Assembly (NCBI GenBank): GCA_949316235.1
Contig: OX438745.1
Location: 997,001-1,061,000, forward strand
Direction of reading: 5' to 3'
DNA length: 64,000 nt
DNA from: Oegoconia quadripuncta
Taxonomy: Eukaryota > Arthropoda > Insecta > Lepidoptera > Autostichidae
A model generated the notes under the pieces. The model saw only the letters and a program-made list of their open reading frames with translations. It did not search any database and was not told the origin of the DNA. The position numbers and the translations under genes are program-made. Shown piece by piece: positions 63,965-64,000 of the stretch; within the stretch, counting starts at the first letter, position 1; each line of letters starts with the position of its first letter.

Positions 63965-64000
63965 AAGCAATAAATAATAACAAATAAATATCCTTGCACA
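63965..64000 (-). mobile_element. tRNA-derived SINE, family C, cut by the window end
   Basis: The last bases (aataacaaataaatatccttgcaca) match the tail region of the copy at 63500-63769, in the same orientation. The rest lies outside the window. Confidence 0.5.

Overview
The window is AT-rich eukaryotic DNA, almost certainly from a moth or butterfly. The evidence is a spliced, intron-rich gene layout and a dense load of insect-type transposons: an R1-clade LINE, a DIRS element, a mariner, Helitrons ending in the lepidopteran-typical cccgcgacttcgtccgcg motif, several tRNA-derived SINE families and many MITEs. No bacterial-style operons, tRNA or rRNA genes were found. Many short open frames in the window are chance frames in AT-rich DNA or shadows of transposon frames.

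Two host genes are supported, both on the minus strand. The first is a complete six-exon gene (48442 down to 32062) for a type II membrane protein of about 312 residues with a FkbM-methyltransferase-like lumenal domain. It is best read as the homologue of Drosophila Star, which works in EGF-receptor ligand trafficking. All its splice sites and phases can be joined by eye. The second is the 3' end of a Knickkopf/Skeletor-family gene (DM13/DOMON proteins of cuticle and extracellular matrix), whose last two exons lie at 63780-63943 and 62211-62378, ending in a hydrophobic, GPI-signal-like tail. A few further exon-like patches (7623-7734, 57085-57165, 61430-61490, 62466-62520) are reported with low confidence.

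Layout. 1-32000: repeat-dominated DNA with SINEs of four tRNA-derived families, LINE 3' ends, Helitron derivatives, foldback elements and nested MITEs (18964-19800). 32062-48442: the Star gene. Its introns hold a decayed Jockey/CR1-like LINE (32290-34350), a MITE and an RTE fragment (35612-36560), a 5.9-kb Helitron relic containing a nested 4.2-kb R1-clade LINE (37794-43695), SINE and LINE fragments and an apparently intact mariner (45701-47010). 50400-55370: a complete-looking DIRS retrotransposon with gag, RT/RNase H/methyltransferase-like and tyrosine-recombinase frames, inverted terminal repeats and an internal complementary region. 55371-62200: mostly featureless AT-rich intergenic DNA with a truncated LINE (57590-58500). 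62211-64000: the Knickkopf/Skeletor-like 3' end, with a SINE only about 10 bases inside the intron from a splice donor.

The most unusual feature is in the fourth Star exon. Its 3' end and the following splice donor are duplicated in five exact 75-bp tandem copies (34803-35177). Because 75 is a multiple of three and the frame stays open through the donor copies, the array offers five in-frame alternative donors, each adding 25 residues to the catalytic-fold domain.
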